Origin: Trichoplusia ni
Taxonomy: Eukaryota; Arthropoda; Insecta; Lepidoptera; Noctuidae
NCBI RefSeq assembly: GCF_003590095.1
Contig: NC_039483.1
Location: 930,001 to 994,000, forward strand
Length of the DNA: 64,000 nucleotides
Reading direction: 5' to 3'
Below are positions 26,430 through 37,580 of this stretch, piece by piece. The notes under the pieces are model-generated. The model was given only the letters and a program-made list of their open reading frames with translations. It did not search any database and was not told the origin of the DNA. Made by a program: the position numbers and the translations under genes. Within the stretch, counting starts at the first letter, position 1. Each line of letters begins with the position of its first letter.

Positions 26430-26680
26430 ATATTTTTTTCTTTACATCAAAATGGCGGACGAAAGAAGCCATTTTGCGTTCGAAATTTTAATTGGAACGA
26501 TAAAGGGCTTTCGCGGAATATTTTAAGGGCAAGCGGCCAGTAGCCGCGCAAAAAGTTTTATCTCGCGTCGATTAAAATTCCGTTTGAAAATCGAACAAAT
26601 AGGTGCTTTTTGTTGAACCACGCCTGCGCGGTGACGGCAACACTTTTTTAATGGCCACCAATATGGCGGACGTTGACATG
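26430..26680. promoter_or_regulatory. Candidate Pho/YY1-bound regulatory element upstream of Dr
   Basis: Three matches to GCCATHWY occur: 26449-26456 (as AAAATGGC), 26468-26475 (GCCATTTT) and 26660-26667 (as AATATGGC). ATGGCGGACG occurs twice. The block is GC-richer than its flanks and lies about 5.3 kb upstream of Dr exon 1. Polycomb response elements often carry Pho sites near homeobox genes. I saw no GAGA cluster. Confidence 0.25.
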
Positions 26681-28721
26681 ATGAAAGATCGCCGTAATTA
26701 GTCGATTGTTGTCTTCCAGTTAGCTTTTTGTTGGCGATTCTGCTCGTTTGACAGAATTGGGTGTTCAAGTAATGGTGTATGTTAGATATTCGTCGTTTTA
26801 AATGAAGTCCTTTATAAAATTAGTCAGAGGACAAAAAGTAAAGGAAGCGGCAACTAAAAATGTACTAATTGAATCATTAGTAATGTGAACCTATGGTTCC
26901 AATTTTTCTTATTTCGTTAAGAGAGTCGGTTAAATATGGTTTAAAATTATACAAAAATGATGAATGCCTCACTGCCAAAAGTATCAATGACACATTCCAT
27001 AAGTTCTTCTACACACCTGAGGACGATTAACACGAATGTCAAAATAGAATTTTGAACTAAAATATTTCCTTCCTAAACTAAATTAACCGGGAGACATCAT
27101 TTTGCCACAATAATTTTACACCTAACAAATCAAATAAGAACTTTATTCCGAATACCATAAGGGTTAGTTTGTTGTTTTCGGACGTAAAGTAGATGTGTCT
27201 TGTTACAATGTGACTTAATTACTAGTGAAGTATCCACATATGGGTACACAGACAAAATGATATCGATACCGCGAGATTTCTCCGCCCGAATCGTTACTTG
27301 ATTATCGAGCAAATGGTATAATTATGCTAATAGCTTGTAAAAGGACTAGCTTAACCGATTATATCCAATATAGTGACCGTAATTACGTGAGACGAGAAAT
27401 ATTACAAGAGATTTTAAAGTGTTTAATTGAGTTCTCAAAATGAAAATAAAAGTTTGTGTCCTATTAATAAAACATGTGGGAAACTCAAAAGTGGCTACTG
27501 TATTGCGTGTATAGAAATCTGTGATTTAAACGCCGTTTGAATTATACATTTTATTTTAATCGAAACACGAAACAATAAATTTCTGTCAAGTCATTGCATA
27601 ACATTACCATATCGACATAAAACAGCAAACCACACTTTGCTAATTCTAGATCTCAGACTAACTAAACCTAGATAGAGTTGAGAGATAAAACGAAATCGAC
27701 TAATTCCATCTCTAGCAATCACAGCTAAAGCCCATAGACAATTAGTAACGGCTACAACGAGTGTCATGTTGCACATTTTGTTCATAAATCATAATTTTTT
27801 TGACGACAAAAAACATAAACGGCAAAATGTCTGCTAATTGACGTGTTCCTGGTTTGTCTAGTCTCATTATGCTGTGGCTGTGTTCATCAACGATCGGCCA
27901 AAGAAGATGTAGTGAAGACATGCGATTTTATATGATAATTAATCTATAAATCCGCCAATCCGTTGAAGGATTCAATGGATAAATTTTAACTCTAGGTCAG
28001 CGACCTCTGGTCTGTTGTGAATATCTCAGTTTGTTCACTAGTTGACTGAGTCTTATTTTCTCTTTTTCTTTAGTTACATTAAATAGAATATGCGATTGTA
28101 CTTGAAGTGACTGATTTGATTCTAAGTGAAATTTGATTATATACTAGAACATTTTTCAATCGACTTAATGAATCGAAATAATAAAATACTGTTCTTTGGA
28201 GTATATCGATTTATCACATCAACTCATTCTAACCTGTCCTCACACCAAATTCTATCACATTTTCTCTTCTTAACATTTTTAACAGGCAGTATGAATTACA
28301 GCCCTCATCTTATAACCTTTGTACCTATTCATACTCATGTAGGTACTATTCTATCATCTCTTATTGTCCCATCTGGGAGCTACTTGGTCTCTGCCCACCT
28401 ACGCACGCACGGTAGCTCCGCCGTGATTTATAAATCTATTTTAATTTTCCCACTCAAACGAATAAACTGTTCAGTTGATATTTTTACGAGCCCAACCATA
28501 TATTACCATATTAATGGTAAATATTCTAACGATGGATATGATGGTTACAACAACTGTTTGTATTTTTCTTCGTGTTTTTTTTGTACCTAAAATGGCATGT
28601 TTTGACAGTTGAGGTATAAGTTCTTTTTTTATGGAGAGCAAAAATAAATATGAATGATCTTTACGGTAATTGAAGATAGCAAAAAAAAACTTAAGCATGT
28701 GATGTTGGACGTAAATCATTA

Positions 28722-28934
28722 GTATCTTTGCAAAAAGCACGTGCTTTTGCAAGATACCCCAAAATTAACGAGAATGTTCACAGAATCCACGAAGTGTCTA
28801 AATATTTTTTCCCATACATTTTGCACACCCATGTAAATCATAATCGTGGATTCCATACATATTTGTGTGAAGCAGCCATATTGTGGTGCTCAGAATTCCA
28901 CATCATTTGTGTAGCAACACGTGAACACAAATAT
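28722..28934. repeat. Cluster of three inverted repeats
   Basis: A 36-nt palindrome centred on CACGTG (28722-28757) comes first. GAATCCACGA at 28783-28792 is inverted at 28844-28853. ATATTTGTGT at 28859-28868 is inverted at 28925-28934. The frames open here show no protein family. I cannot say what it is. Confidence 0.6.
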
Positions 28935-29269
28935 TTCGAGTCATTAGTCAAATGAGAGATCTACTAATTTTGGTTTTAATTAGAACAGATTTAAAATAAT
29001 TTGCCAACATACATATACGAATGTACGTATGTACCAATTTTAAATGAAATTGTATTTTATTTTGGTCTTCTGAGCTAAGGTATTGTTTGAAAAAAATGAC
29101 GGAAGTTACTTTGAAAGAATACTTTATAATAGGTACTACTAAACTTTCTGGATGTAGAAGGAAAATAATTTGAAAAGCTGTCAAAACGGAAAATAATTTA
29201 AACGATAGGTAATTTAATGGAATCTTAATGAGTAATCAACTCAATTTCGCTGGCAGAAAAATCTATATA

Positions 29270-29523
29270 TCTATACTAATATATAAAGCTGAAGAGTTTA
29301 TTTGTTTGAAGGCGCTAATCTCAGGAACTACTGGTCCAAATTGAAAAATTATTTTTGTGTTGAATAGACCATTCATCGAGGAAGGCTTTAGGCTATGAAC
29401 CATCACGCTGCGACTAATAGGAGCTAAGATATAATGGAAAATGTGAAAAAAAACCGGGCAGGTATACCTAAATCATAACTTATATCTTCTACCCACGGGG
29501 ACGAAGTCGCGGGCAACAGCTAG
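29270..29523 (+). mobile_element. Helitron-like element, family 1 (copy d)
   Basis: TCTATACTAATATATAAAGC at the 5' end, GGGCAACAGCTAG at the 3' end, flanked by A and T. The TTTG tract is short here. It is otherwise full length at about 254 bp. Confidence 0.85.
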
Positions 29524-29989
29524 TATTATATAAGAGCCAATACATAAGCACAAAGAGAAAGACGTTATTTTACATAAACATGAAACCTTTTTGATCATAA
29601 ATACAATCAAAGTTACTTAGTTAGTTGCACCATTGATAAGTATTTAGACACAAAGCTTATGACGTGACATTATTTGCAAAGCTGCACACTATTCAACTGT
29701 TCAAATTCTCGTAGGCCAAATTCAATAGTCGGTCCAAACAACCACGAAACATATTTCGACTCTCACAATACAAACTGAGCCAAAATCAATGAACCCAATC
29801 ATAATTAATAACATTTATATTTATATCACACGCATTCTATAAGGAAAGTCTTACTAACTACCCTCAAATCACGCCAACAAAGAACGAACTCTATGCAACT
29901 GTGATAAGTTTCAAATTTGCCAGCAGCAACCAGACAGAAGACATTTTTTTGGTTTCACCCTATGTAATTAACTATCTTCCCCTTCCGAA

Positions 29990-30112
29990 TACTAAATACC
30001 TATTTAGTACTTTCCCTGTGTGGGAAAGAGAGGGATGGTATTGATGTCCCCTTTTTTACCGCTTGTGACGTAGGGTGATGGTATGTCACCCTCTTTTTGG
30101 TCGGTAACCGAC
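29990..30112. repeat. Series of four short perfect hairpins
   Basis: TACTAAATA/TATTTAGTA (29990-30009), CTTTCCC/GGGAAAG (30010-30028), AGGGTGA/TCACCCT (30072-30092) and GTCGGT/ACCGAC (30100-30112). The first two are back to back. The segment is intergenic and the minus-strand frame through it has no recognisable domain. Confidence 0.6.
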
Positions 30113-31479
30113 TGAGAAGATTCGTAATGTTTATTTTTAAGTAACTATCCTTATCTAATTTTGGTTGAATTGATTCCTGAGAGGGAATTTGATGGGAAAA
30201 AGTGATTGCTTCTATCCAGCATTTAGTAAACGGCAATGTTGTAAGGATGCGAGAACTGAATGAAACGTTTTATGGGATTAATTTTAATAGGAACATTCAT
30301 TAATAGTTTTCGTTCTTAGAAGGTTCTATAGCAATAAACTAGACACAAGTTGTTTAAAAACAGCTGCAGTTTCAGTATTATTCCTACTCCAATTCTCGCA
30401 AATACCAAAAACGTAGTGACACCACATGATCGATTTCGCAAAAAAAATATATGATCATTTAAAAACCCGACGAAAAAACAGGTCGATATTAATCATCATC
30501 AAAATATCGCTTTCTTTTGAGATTTGTTGGATATCCTCATGGACTTACTTCGCCCTGGGAAAGGTCCTATCGGATTAAACCTCCTGGAGTTCTTCTCGTT
30601 CTATAGATACAACCAGAGTCCAGAGAGGAACATCTTAATAGACAGTTAAAAACTAAATATGACTTCAATTTTTTGCACAAAATAGAAATAAACCAATTCA
30701 CCAGCTACAATTTTCCCCATGACTTTTGAAAGAAATATTTTGTATGTTATGTACCTATTTCGCCCGGTAACAAAACCCTGCGACACAAGAACGTTGCAAA
30801 ACAGGAAAATAGGCTTTAACCTTTCAACTTTTAATTAAAAATATATTTTACGTTGATAAGCTGTTTTACTGCCTGTTGTTAGCTATATGTTGATTAGTTA
30901 TGGTTTCAATTAGTCAATTGTGGTCTGGTTATGTAATTTTCAATTTGATATTAGGATAGTCAAAACGGGTTAGAGGTCGAAGTTTTTGCGCAATGAGATC
31001 ACAACTACTATCTATCTACTCTAAATCAAAAGAAAGTTAAATTACTTAAACGTCGATATAAAAATGTCTGTGATATAAAATTCTCCTGAATTTGAGAAGG
31101 GTGAGCTCACAATGTGAAATAGAATGTTATGTTATTTTTTCTTGTCCAGTAGTAGTGTACTATTGGAAAGAAAGAGATGACTATAAAAAATATTATCTAG
31201 ATATATACAGACATCCTGAAAGGGAGAATTATTTGAAGAAAATGCATTTTACTTGTTTAATAATGCGATCTGTATTTTATTTATAGGCACTTTCAGTCTG
31301 AGATTAAAATTATGCTCACTTGTCTCATTAGGAAATCAGGCGGATGGAATGCAGGAAGCGAATGAAATGGGCTATATAAGTCGCTACTCATCTACTGTCA
31401 AAGATCTTTTAGGAGGGAGACTTGAATTTATACTGGAAAGACATTCTCACAATAAAAGTTAAATAAATCAAATATAAAT
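30113..31479. other. Intergenic, upstream flank of Dr
   Basis: AT-rich. Two small overlapping frames (31092-31286, 31253-31462) show no domain and no good splice sites. Confidence 0.55.
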
Positions 31480-32025
31480 AAGAGTGAGCAGTGCCGTTGT
31501 AAATCACTTGCGCTAATTTGAAACGGATCCGTAAACACGGACGCAGCAAAATTCATCAAACCAATGCCCCCTCGGCGCTAATCCTACAAAGGGACCAGCA
31601 GAGAGCGCTCAAAAGGATTTAACAAGCGGCATTCACGAGTGCTCATTATATTTTTATACTTTATACCTCTGGTGGCGGGCATAAAGTGTGCGATCAAAAC
31701 GCGCGAACCCCTACAAAAGGTAATTATGTTTTGATTCCTACAAAAAAAATCGAGTATCACAAAGGAGACTAACGAGATAAGAGCGTGCTAAATCGCTCCC
31801 CCCTAGTCCCGCGCGGATCAATCGGCGACGCAGCGGTCGATTGGCGGAGCGGGCGGCGGCGGCGAGGCGGAGCCCCGGCGGCCACGCCCGGCATGCTCCC
31901 GCCGGCGCCGCCGCGCTCGCCCGCCACTGCGCGCCAGTCCACCTCCGACTGCGCCCGCATGCGTACACGATCCGCCGATCGCCCAGTGTCACCCACCTGT
32001 GCTAAATGGAACTGACCAGCGTTCA
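31480..32025 (+). promoter_or_regulatory. Probable Dr promoter and 5' UTR, CpG-rich block
   Basis: GC content rises sharply from about 31785, with many CpGs, and stays high through exon 1. The surrounding tens of kilobases are AT-rich. A TATA-like stretch (TATATTTTTATA, about 31646-31657) lies upstream of it. I cannot place the transcription start. The sequence carries two upstream ORFs, at 31893-32015 and 32006-32032. The mixed GC sequence at 31480-31720 differs from the AT-rich intergenic DNA and may be core or proximal promoter. Confidence 0.45.
31893..32015 (+). other. Upstream ORF (40 codons) in the Dr 5' leader
   Basis: ATG at 31893 (G at -3) opens a frame that reaches TGA at 32013-32015, 10 nt before the Dr ATG. 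A second in-frame ATG is at 31959. The peptide is Pro/Ala/Arg-rich, as expected from GC-rich leader DNA, and matches no family I know. If the transcript starts upstream of it, this uORF would limit translation of Dr. Confidence 0.3.
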
Positions 32026-32032
32026 ATGTTAA
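32006..32032 (+). other. Short upstream ORF overlapping the first Dr ATG
   Basis: ATG at 32006 (G at +4) encodes 8 residues and stops with TAA at 32030-32032. It overlaps the Dr ATG at 32026 in another frame and ends before the stronger Dr ATG at 32065. Ribosomes that use it cannot start at 32026 but could reinitiate at 32065. Confidence 0.3.
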
Positions 32033-32596
32033 AGAAACAAAGCTACGAGGACAAGGAAGTGAACATGGCGATACAGAGTGTTTCGAGGTACCCGAGCAGC
32101 CCGGCCGAGGCCACGGAGCCGCCGAAGGCGTCGCGAATCAGCTTCAGCGTGGCGTCCATCCTGGCGGACACGAAGGCGAGCTCGGACGAGACGGCGGAGA
32201 TCCTCCGCCATCACCGCAGCATCCCCGAGTCTCCGCTGCGGCAGTCGCCGGGCGCGCAGCCCGACCTGCCGGGGGGCAAGTCGGTGTCGCCGCGGCCCTG
32301 CTCGCAGACTCCGCCGCTCAACCTGAACGTGTCAGCCACGGTCACGTCGTCGGACGAGGAGTACGAGGACTCCGTGAACCAGGAGGACTCGATAGTCGAT
32401 GTGGAGGAACTGCGGAATGGGATGGCGAGCGAGGACGAGGAGCGGCCGGCGTCGGAGAAGGCGCGGCTGGTGCGGCCCACGCCGTTCAGCGCCCTGGCGG
32501 CCGCGGCCTACGGCCTGGGCTGGCCGGGCCCGCCGCCCGTCGTGCCGTCCTTCGGTCCGCTCTTCCAGTCACATTTCCCCGTTGGACATTTAACAG
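32026..32596 (+). CDS. Dr: Drop/msh (Msx-class) homeobox protein, coding exon 1 of 3
   Basis: This exon encodes residues 1-190 plus the first base of codon 191 of a predicted nuclear transcriptional repressor. The Msx/Drop family patterns dorsal neuroectoderm, muscle and appendages in insects. Residues 40-48 read FSVASILAD, an engrailed-homology-1 motif of the kind that recruits Groucho. Residues 109-141 are strongly acidic (SSDEEYEDS...EDEE). Residues 150-161 (RPTPFSALAAAA) match a block I recall from other msh proteins. The exon ends at a clear donor, ACAG|GTTAGT at 32597. The ATG at 32026 has a weak context (T at -3); an in-frame ATG at 32065 (residue 14) has a strong one (A at -3, G at +4) and could be the real start. 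GC content is far above the flanks, and the other frames here are shadows of this exon. Gene identity is firm from the homeodomain in exons 2 and 3; the exact start is less sure. Confidence 0.9.
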
Positions 32597-34020
32597 GTTA
32601 GTTTATACTTTTCAGTATCCACTCTTGTAGATCGATATTAGTGTGTTAATAATGTTTTGAGTCCTGCCTAAAAACCACAACTTTGCTCTCCTGTAGAAAC
32701 ATTTAGTTGGCATGAATGGAATTTCGTTTCGTATTAGAGTTTTGGTTTCATAATTTTATATAGGTATACTTATTTCATGCGCCCAAAGTAGGAGGTAGTT
32801 TGATTTACCTCTAGATTATTTGCTGTTAATAACGTTTTAGTTTAAAAATATGTTCAGTAGCTTGTATGTGGTTAAATATTACTGAAACTTTAGAATAGTA
32901 AGTAGGAAAAAACAGTTACATTGTCAATGTATGACGTACCTTTACAAATGTATATATTTTATTTTTGAGAAATTTGGATTTTGTTTCAACTTTAAAACTC
33001 TGCTCTGATTAGCGTCTGTAGCTCAAAGTTATTATTTCAAAATGTATTTAAATTATTTTTGTCCACATCGCTGTAGTAAAATTGACAATTGATTAGGTAT
33101 TGTTTAGCATAGGTTAACATAATTTTGGTTATTTTAGCATTGTTTGATTTCCGCGTAATATTTGGCAATGATTAGATAATGTAGACGTAATTGCTTAATG
33201 AGTAATTAACACTTGTAATTTGTAATTATTTGATCAAAATAGAATACAATGCAGAATATTTCCTACTTTGGTATTTAAATAATTAACATTACCGCGTAGT
33301 ACGATAAATACTTTGGGCCCGTAATACTTATTTTAATTGAGATAGAATCTGTCTGCTTTTAACACTTTAATATCAGAACCACTAAACCAATTTAGATAAA
33401 TTTTGTTATAAGGATAGATTCTAGGCGTTTCCACGATAACCGATAGCCACCCGTCAACCTATAAAAACATCTGAATCATTAATTATAATAATTATAAAAC
33501 TCAAATTTTCGGAACAAACAAAATTAGGGAATACCCTTATAATATAACGAAACAATAAGGAAAAAATATTTAATTAATCTAAACCGTTATAATATTTTCG
33601 CCATTATATCGCGTTTTCCTGCAATGCGTTTATTAATTAAATTATTTTCGCCATACTCAATTATGATATTAAATTATTATTAAAATTTAATTGCATTAGT
33701 TCCCGTTCTGTTTGATTAATTAAATGTTTTAATTAATATCCTCGGTTGTCACCACGTAAACAGTAACGAACGTATAAATACATAAGTATTATACGTTTTA
33801 TATATTCCCTTAGTTAAATACACAAATAAATGGGTTATTAATGGCGTTGTGATTAGTAACTAGTTAACTGGTATTCTTGCAGTTAATTTACAATCAATTA
33901 TTTGTATCTAATGGTTTGATTTGCATAAATACTTCGAGATATTTACACTAGTATTTAACTGATAAGGAATACGTAACAGTTACATATTATATCTGTATAA
34001 TACGTACCTAGTATTAATAA

Positions 34021-34243
34021 TCCCTACTAATATTATAAATGCGAAAGTAACTCTGTCTGTCTGTGTGTCTGTTACGCTTTCACGTCTAGACCACTGAACT
34101 GATTTTAATGAACTTTGGTACAGAGATAGAGTTAACCCTGAGAAAGAACATAGGATAGTTTTTATCCCGGACTTTTGAAGAGTTCTCTTGGAAACGCGAT
34201 ATAACTTACATCGACGCGGGCGAAGCCGCGGGCGAAAAGCTAG
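34021..34243 (+). mobile_element. Helitron-like element, family 2 (copy a)
   Basis: It starts TCCCTACTAATATTATAAAT and ends GGCGAAAAGCTAG, inserted between A (34020) and T (34244). A clear 3' hairpin, CGCGG-GCGAAG-CCGCG, precedes the CTAG end. These are the structural marks of a Helitron, and the 5' sequence resembles lepidopteran Lep1 elements. It is in Dr intron 1. Confidence 0.85.
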
Positions 34244-35269
34244 TAGGTAAATATATCAGTCGATATTGAACAGAACTATTTTTTTTGTATTATATTGAAT
34301 CGTATCCAAATTCTTCGAGATTTTTATTGTATTTCATTTCAAATTTATCACCCATCGTATCGTGATCTCGTTAACCCTTCGAGAGTCGTGGCTCAAGGAA
34401 CGGTGTACCGTCGAGAACAAAAGCCATACATAAATAACGGATCAGTGTTGATGCGTAAACAATAGCACATCGTATTCGACAACCGGCGTGGATCTTGCAG
34501 ATTTTACGGATTCACGGATCCTGTATAAATAAGCCCCCGGCATTGGAGGGTTAAGTTACAATTTTGCGAATTTGGAAAGCTATTTGTAAAGGGTGTTTAG
34601 AATTGAATTTGTCATTGGATTATTTTGTTTTAAAGTGTGTAAATAACGAGCTTTTGAATTGAAATGATAGAATATTGTTATATACTTTCTATGTTTGTCG
34701 ATTTCGATCGTTTTTATTTTTATTTTGAATAGGTCTTTAAGTTTTTTTTAGTCTACTAACGTTATTTGTTGGAAGATTAAATAACTAAGGAAATTAATTT
34801 ATTCTTAAATCAGAAAACTTCTTCAATTTTCATAATAACAAATTAAATTAATTTAATTTTCAACGTATTGCCTTTAATACCTAATATCCTGTATAAATTC
34901 AAATCTTTAACGGTACTAAAATCTTTAGTAGAAATGACATTTAATTTAAAATTCATACGAGCTCCTGAGTATCGTAGCCCCGTAGGCCAATACGAGAAGC
35001 GTCCAACAAGCTTTTAAATCGATAATTTCTCATTTATTTTATCTTTGCGGAAATACACACTTTAAAAGGTACCTAAGTTTCTAACTTACCTTTTAAATAT
35101 CATAATTTAAATTGCGCGTTACGTCACTCAACGTTACAATTTTTGACAAACGTTGTTACGTCATCAGCCCTTAGTCGCAACCTTTAAGCTTCGTTATATT
35201 TTTTGTTCAGATAAAGGCAAAAATGATTGTTTGATATTTTCTTATTGTCTAACTGTAGTACTTAATATC

Positions 35270-35362
35270 ATCCTCATCATCATCATCATCATCATCTCAG
35301 CCCATAGCAGTCCACTGCTGGACGTAGGCCTCTCCATAATTTCTCCAGCGCGACCGGTTCGT
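35270..35362 (+). repeat. (CAT)n microsatellite plus lepidopteran dispersed repeat
   Basis: A run of about eight CAT units (35276-35297) leads into GCAGTCCACTGCTGGACGTAG and GCCTCTCC, the typical start of this repeat class. It is in Dr intron 1. Confidence 0.7.
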
Positions 35363-35917
35363 TGTACTTAATATACTTTTATTTTTTTTACTCGACGTTA
35401 AAGTTAATATGTGAAACTTTAAGGAAAATATCGTGAGATAAAGAAGATTATAATTTTTGGCCATCGTGGTGATCAATACTCAATCCTCTCCTATATAGGA
35501 AGAGGCCTGTGCAACATAAATTATTGTTAAGACCTGATCATATCATATTTAATAAAATATGACAGCTATACCAATATGGCAATACACAATCATATTTATA
35601 TCGTATCAACATAGAATAATATTAAATAATTGCTACAGCAACAATTATCCTCTCTATACTCGATAAATAATGCCTTATTTAGAGAATCGAGTAATTAATC
35701 GGCTGTACGTAATCGAATGCAATTTTACAGTATACTTTGTTGTTTTACTAGCTTGCAACTGCGGCGTTGCTCGTTTTTTTTAAGTGAAAACTTCTTGAGT
35801 GGCGCTGAGCACTTTTTTTGTATGGGTAAAAACATCTAAACTCGCGTCAGGGCCATGTGATGCTGATCGAAAATTAGTAAGACGAAAACAAAAGAGAAGA
35901 TCTCTCTAATCTATACT

Positions 35918-36100
35918 TCTATACTAATATATAAAGCTGAAGAGTTTGTTTGTTTGTTTGAACGCGCTAATCGCAGGAACTACTGGTTCAAATTGAAAAA
36001 ATATTTTTCTGTTGAATGGACCATTCATCGAGGAAGGTTTTAGGCTATTTACAGTATTTACCATTGTATATACGCAGACGAAGTCGCGGGCAACAGTTTG
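35918..36100 (+). mobile_element. Helitron-like element, family 1 (copy e, internally deleted)
   Basis: It has the 5' end TCTATACTAATATATAAAGC, but about 70 bp of the middle is missing (the CACGCTGCGACTAATAGG block). The 3' end has mutated to CAACAGTTTG. It lies in Dr intron 1. Confidence 0.75.
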
Positions 36101-37379
36101 TGAAATATAAATTGTCATGTTTGTGTACGATAGCGCAATAAATGTATTGTATTCACAACGTTAATATTCGAGTTTTCACTTCTGCCGGCACTCCCAGAGT
36201 CCGTCGTTTTTTTTATTGCGATGAAATGTTGATATTTTTTCCAATAAAACATTTCCAATATTCTTAGATATTAGTGTGATTTCATGCTAAAAACATAACC
36301 CTTCCGACATAGTCGGGTAAATGAATATAAACAGTGTATTTTATTCTTGTGTATGAAGAAGTAATACACATACACATACACACAATCATTCGTTCATTTT
36401 ATTATATTAGTGATATAATAATCATGAATTAAATATTACCCCTGACACAATTTCCAGGTACAATGTTAATCGATTACGGTAATCGATACCTAATATAAAT
36501 CGTTTACTGAAATTTATTCGTTTCGAATAGGGAAATCGATTTGTTTTTACACTCGATGCGAACGTTTTTATCGATCAATGAACATTATTAATGATAGTTA
36601 TTATGGTCGTTTAAGGAATTGTCGGAAGTTATTAAAAAACGATGTTTCATATAAAGTGGTAATTTCGTAAAGATTAATATACATTTTTGTGTGTTTCCCT
36701 AGTCTCCTAATGTAAAATTATTTCCTTTACACCCAATAGTTTCTCATTATTACTCAGTTTTTGCCTAATATTTTTTCTCACGTTTTCTGTACAATACTTC
36801 AATTTTATGCTCGATTTTACAATAAAATATCAAAAGTGTGACCACATTCGTTAATTTGAGCGATTCGTTTCGACGTTGTAGCCACGCCCGCTGTCAGCGC
36901 CAAATAAATGTACTGATGTTTCTTGCTCTTGGCACAATAGCCGAAGGACATCGACTTAAAAAAAAAGGTAAAAAAGCATTATATGGTTGCAGGTTATTCT
37001 TTTTGTAAAATATTTTTTTAAAACGGCTTCTAACCGGATAAATCGCGAAAAAGTCCTTCGTAACTTAAAACATGGCATAGAGAAACGATTACTATGATGA
37101 CAGCTTATGAAACAACTATGATAATTCAATTCTCAATTCGAATAATTAGAAAATCTATTAATAGCGTCTGCGACGGTAAAACCGCAAGCCATTCTAATTT
37201 TAAATAATCCTAAAGTATAACCCTATTTTTTAAACTCCGATTTAGGAATTATTGTAAGACAGAGATGGCAATATAAATCCATAACTCCATCTCTATCCGC
37301 ATACTCTGAAGACATAACCCTTCACAGAAACATAGACCTTACACACCTAACCTCAAGGTGTATTTTTATTTGTTAGTAC

Positions 37380-37580
37380 AGAAGTGAGCATAGGTCACGA
37401 AACTCAAATGCACCCTGCGATTGCGTGTGTACATAACATTAGGCGACACATGGAGTCGCTACACGCCTATTCAATTACTGCGGGCTAATCGGCCGATACC
37501 CCAACTATCAGCGCTTTATTAGCTCCTAATGTTGTATTGTGAACGCAAATTAAGCGCTTTTGTGTTTCAAGATGGTTGTT
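37380..37580. promoter_or_regulatory. Candidate intronic enhancer
   Basis: GC-richer block with TTCAATTACTGCGGGCTAAT and two AGCGCTTT(T/A) sites (37510 and 37553). Called from composition only. Confidence 0.2.

Larger units (their letters stand above)
22324..29269. other. Intergenic, no gene recognised
   Basis: Includes a GC-rich patch at 23820-23910 and overlapping frames on both strands at 25417-25874, neither with a known domain. It also holds the Pho-like block (26430) and the palindrome cluster (28722). Confidence 0.55.

Noticed and set aside
28126..28590. 154-codon plus-strand open frame, one of the longest here
   Set aside because: It starts at GTG, has Ser/Phe/Ile/His-rich chance-like composition, no domain, and overlaps another open frame on the minus strand.
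31738..32026. Arg/Ala-rich frames on both strands next to Dr exon 1
   Set aside because: Shadows produced by the GC-rich leader and exon; low-complexity, and no family match.
32078..32326. Arg-rich overlapping frame inside Dr exon 1
   Set aside because: Alternate-frame shadow of the exon; the frame that matches the Msx gene structure explains the region.
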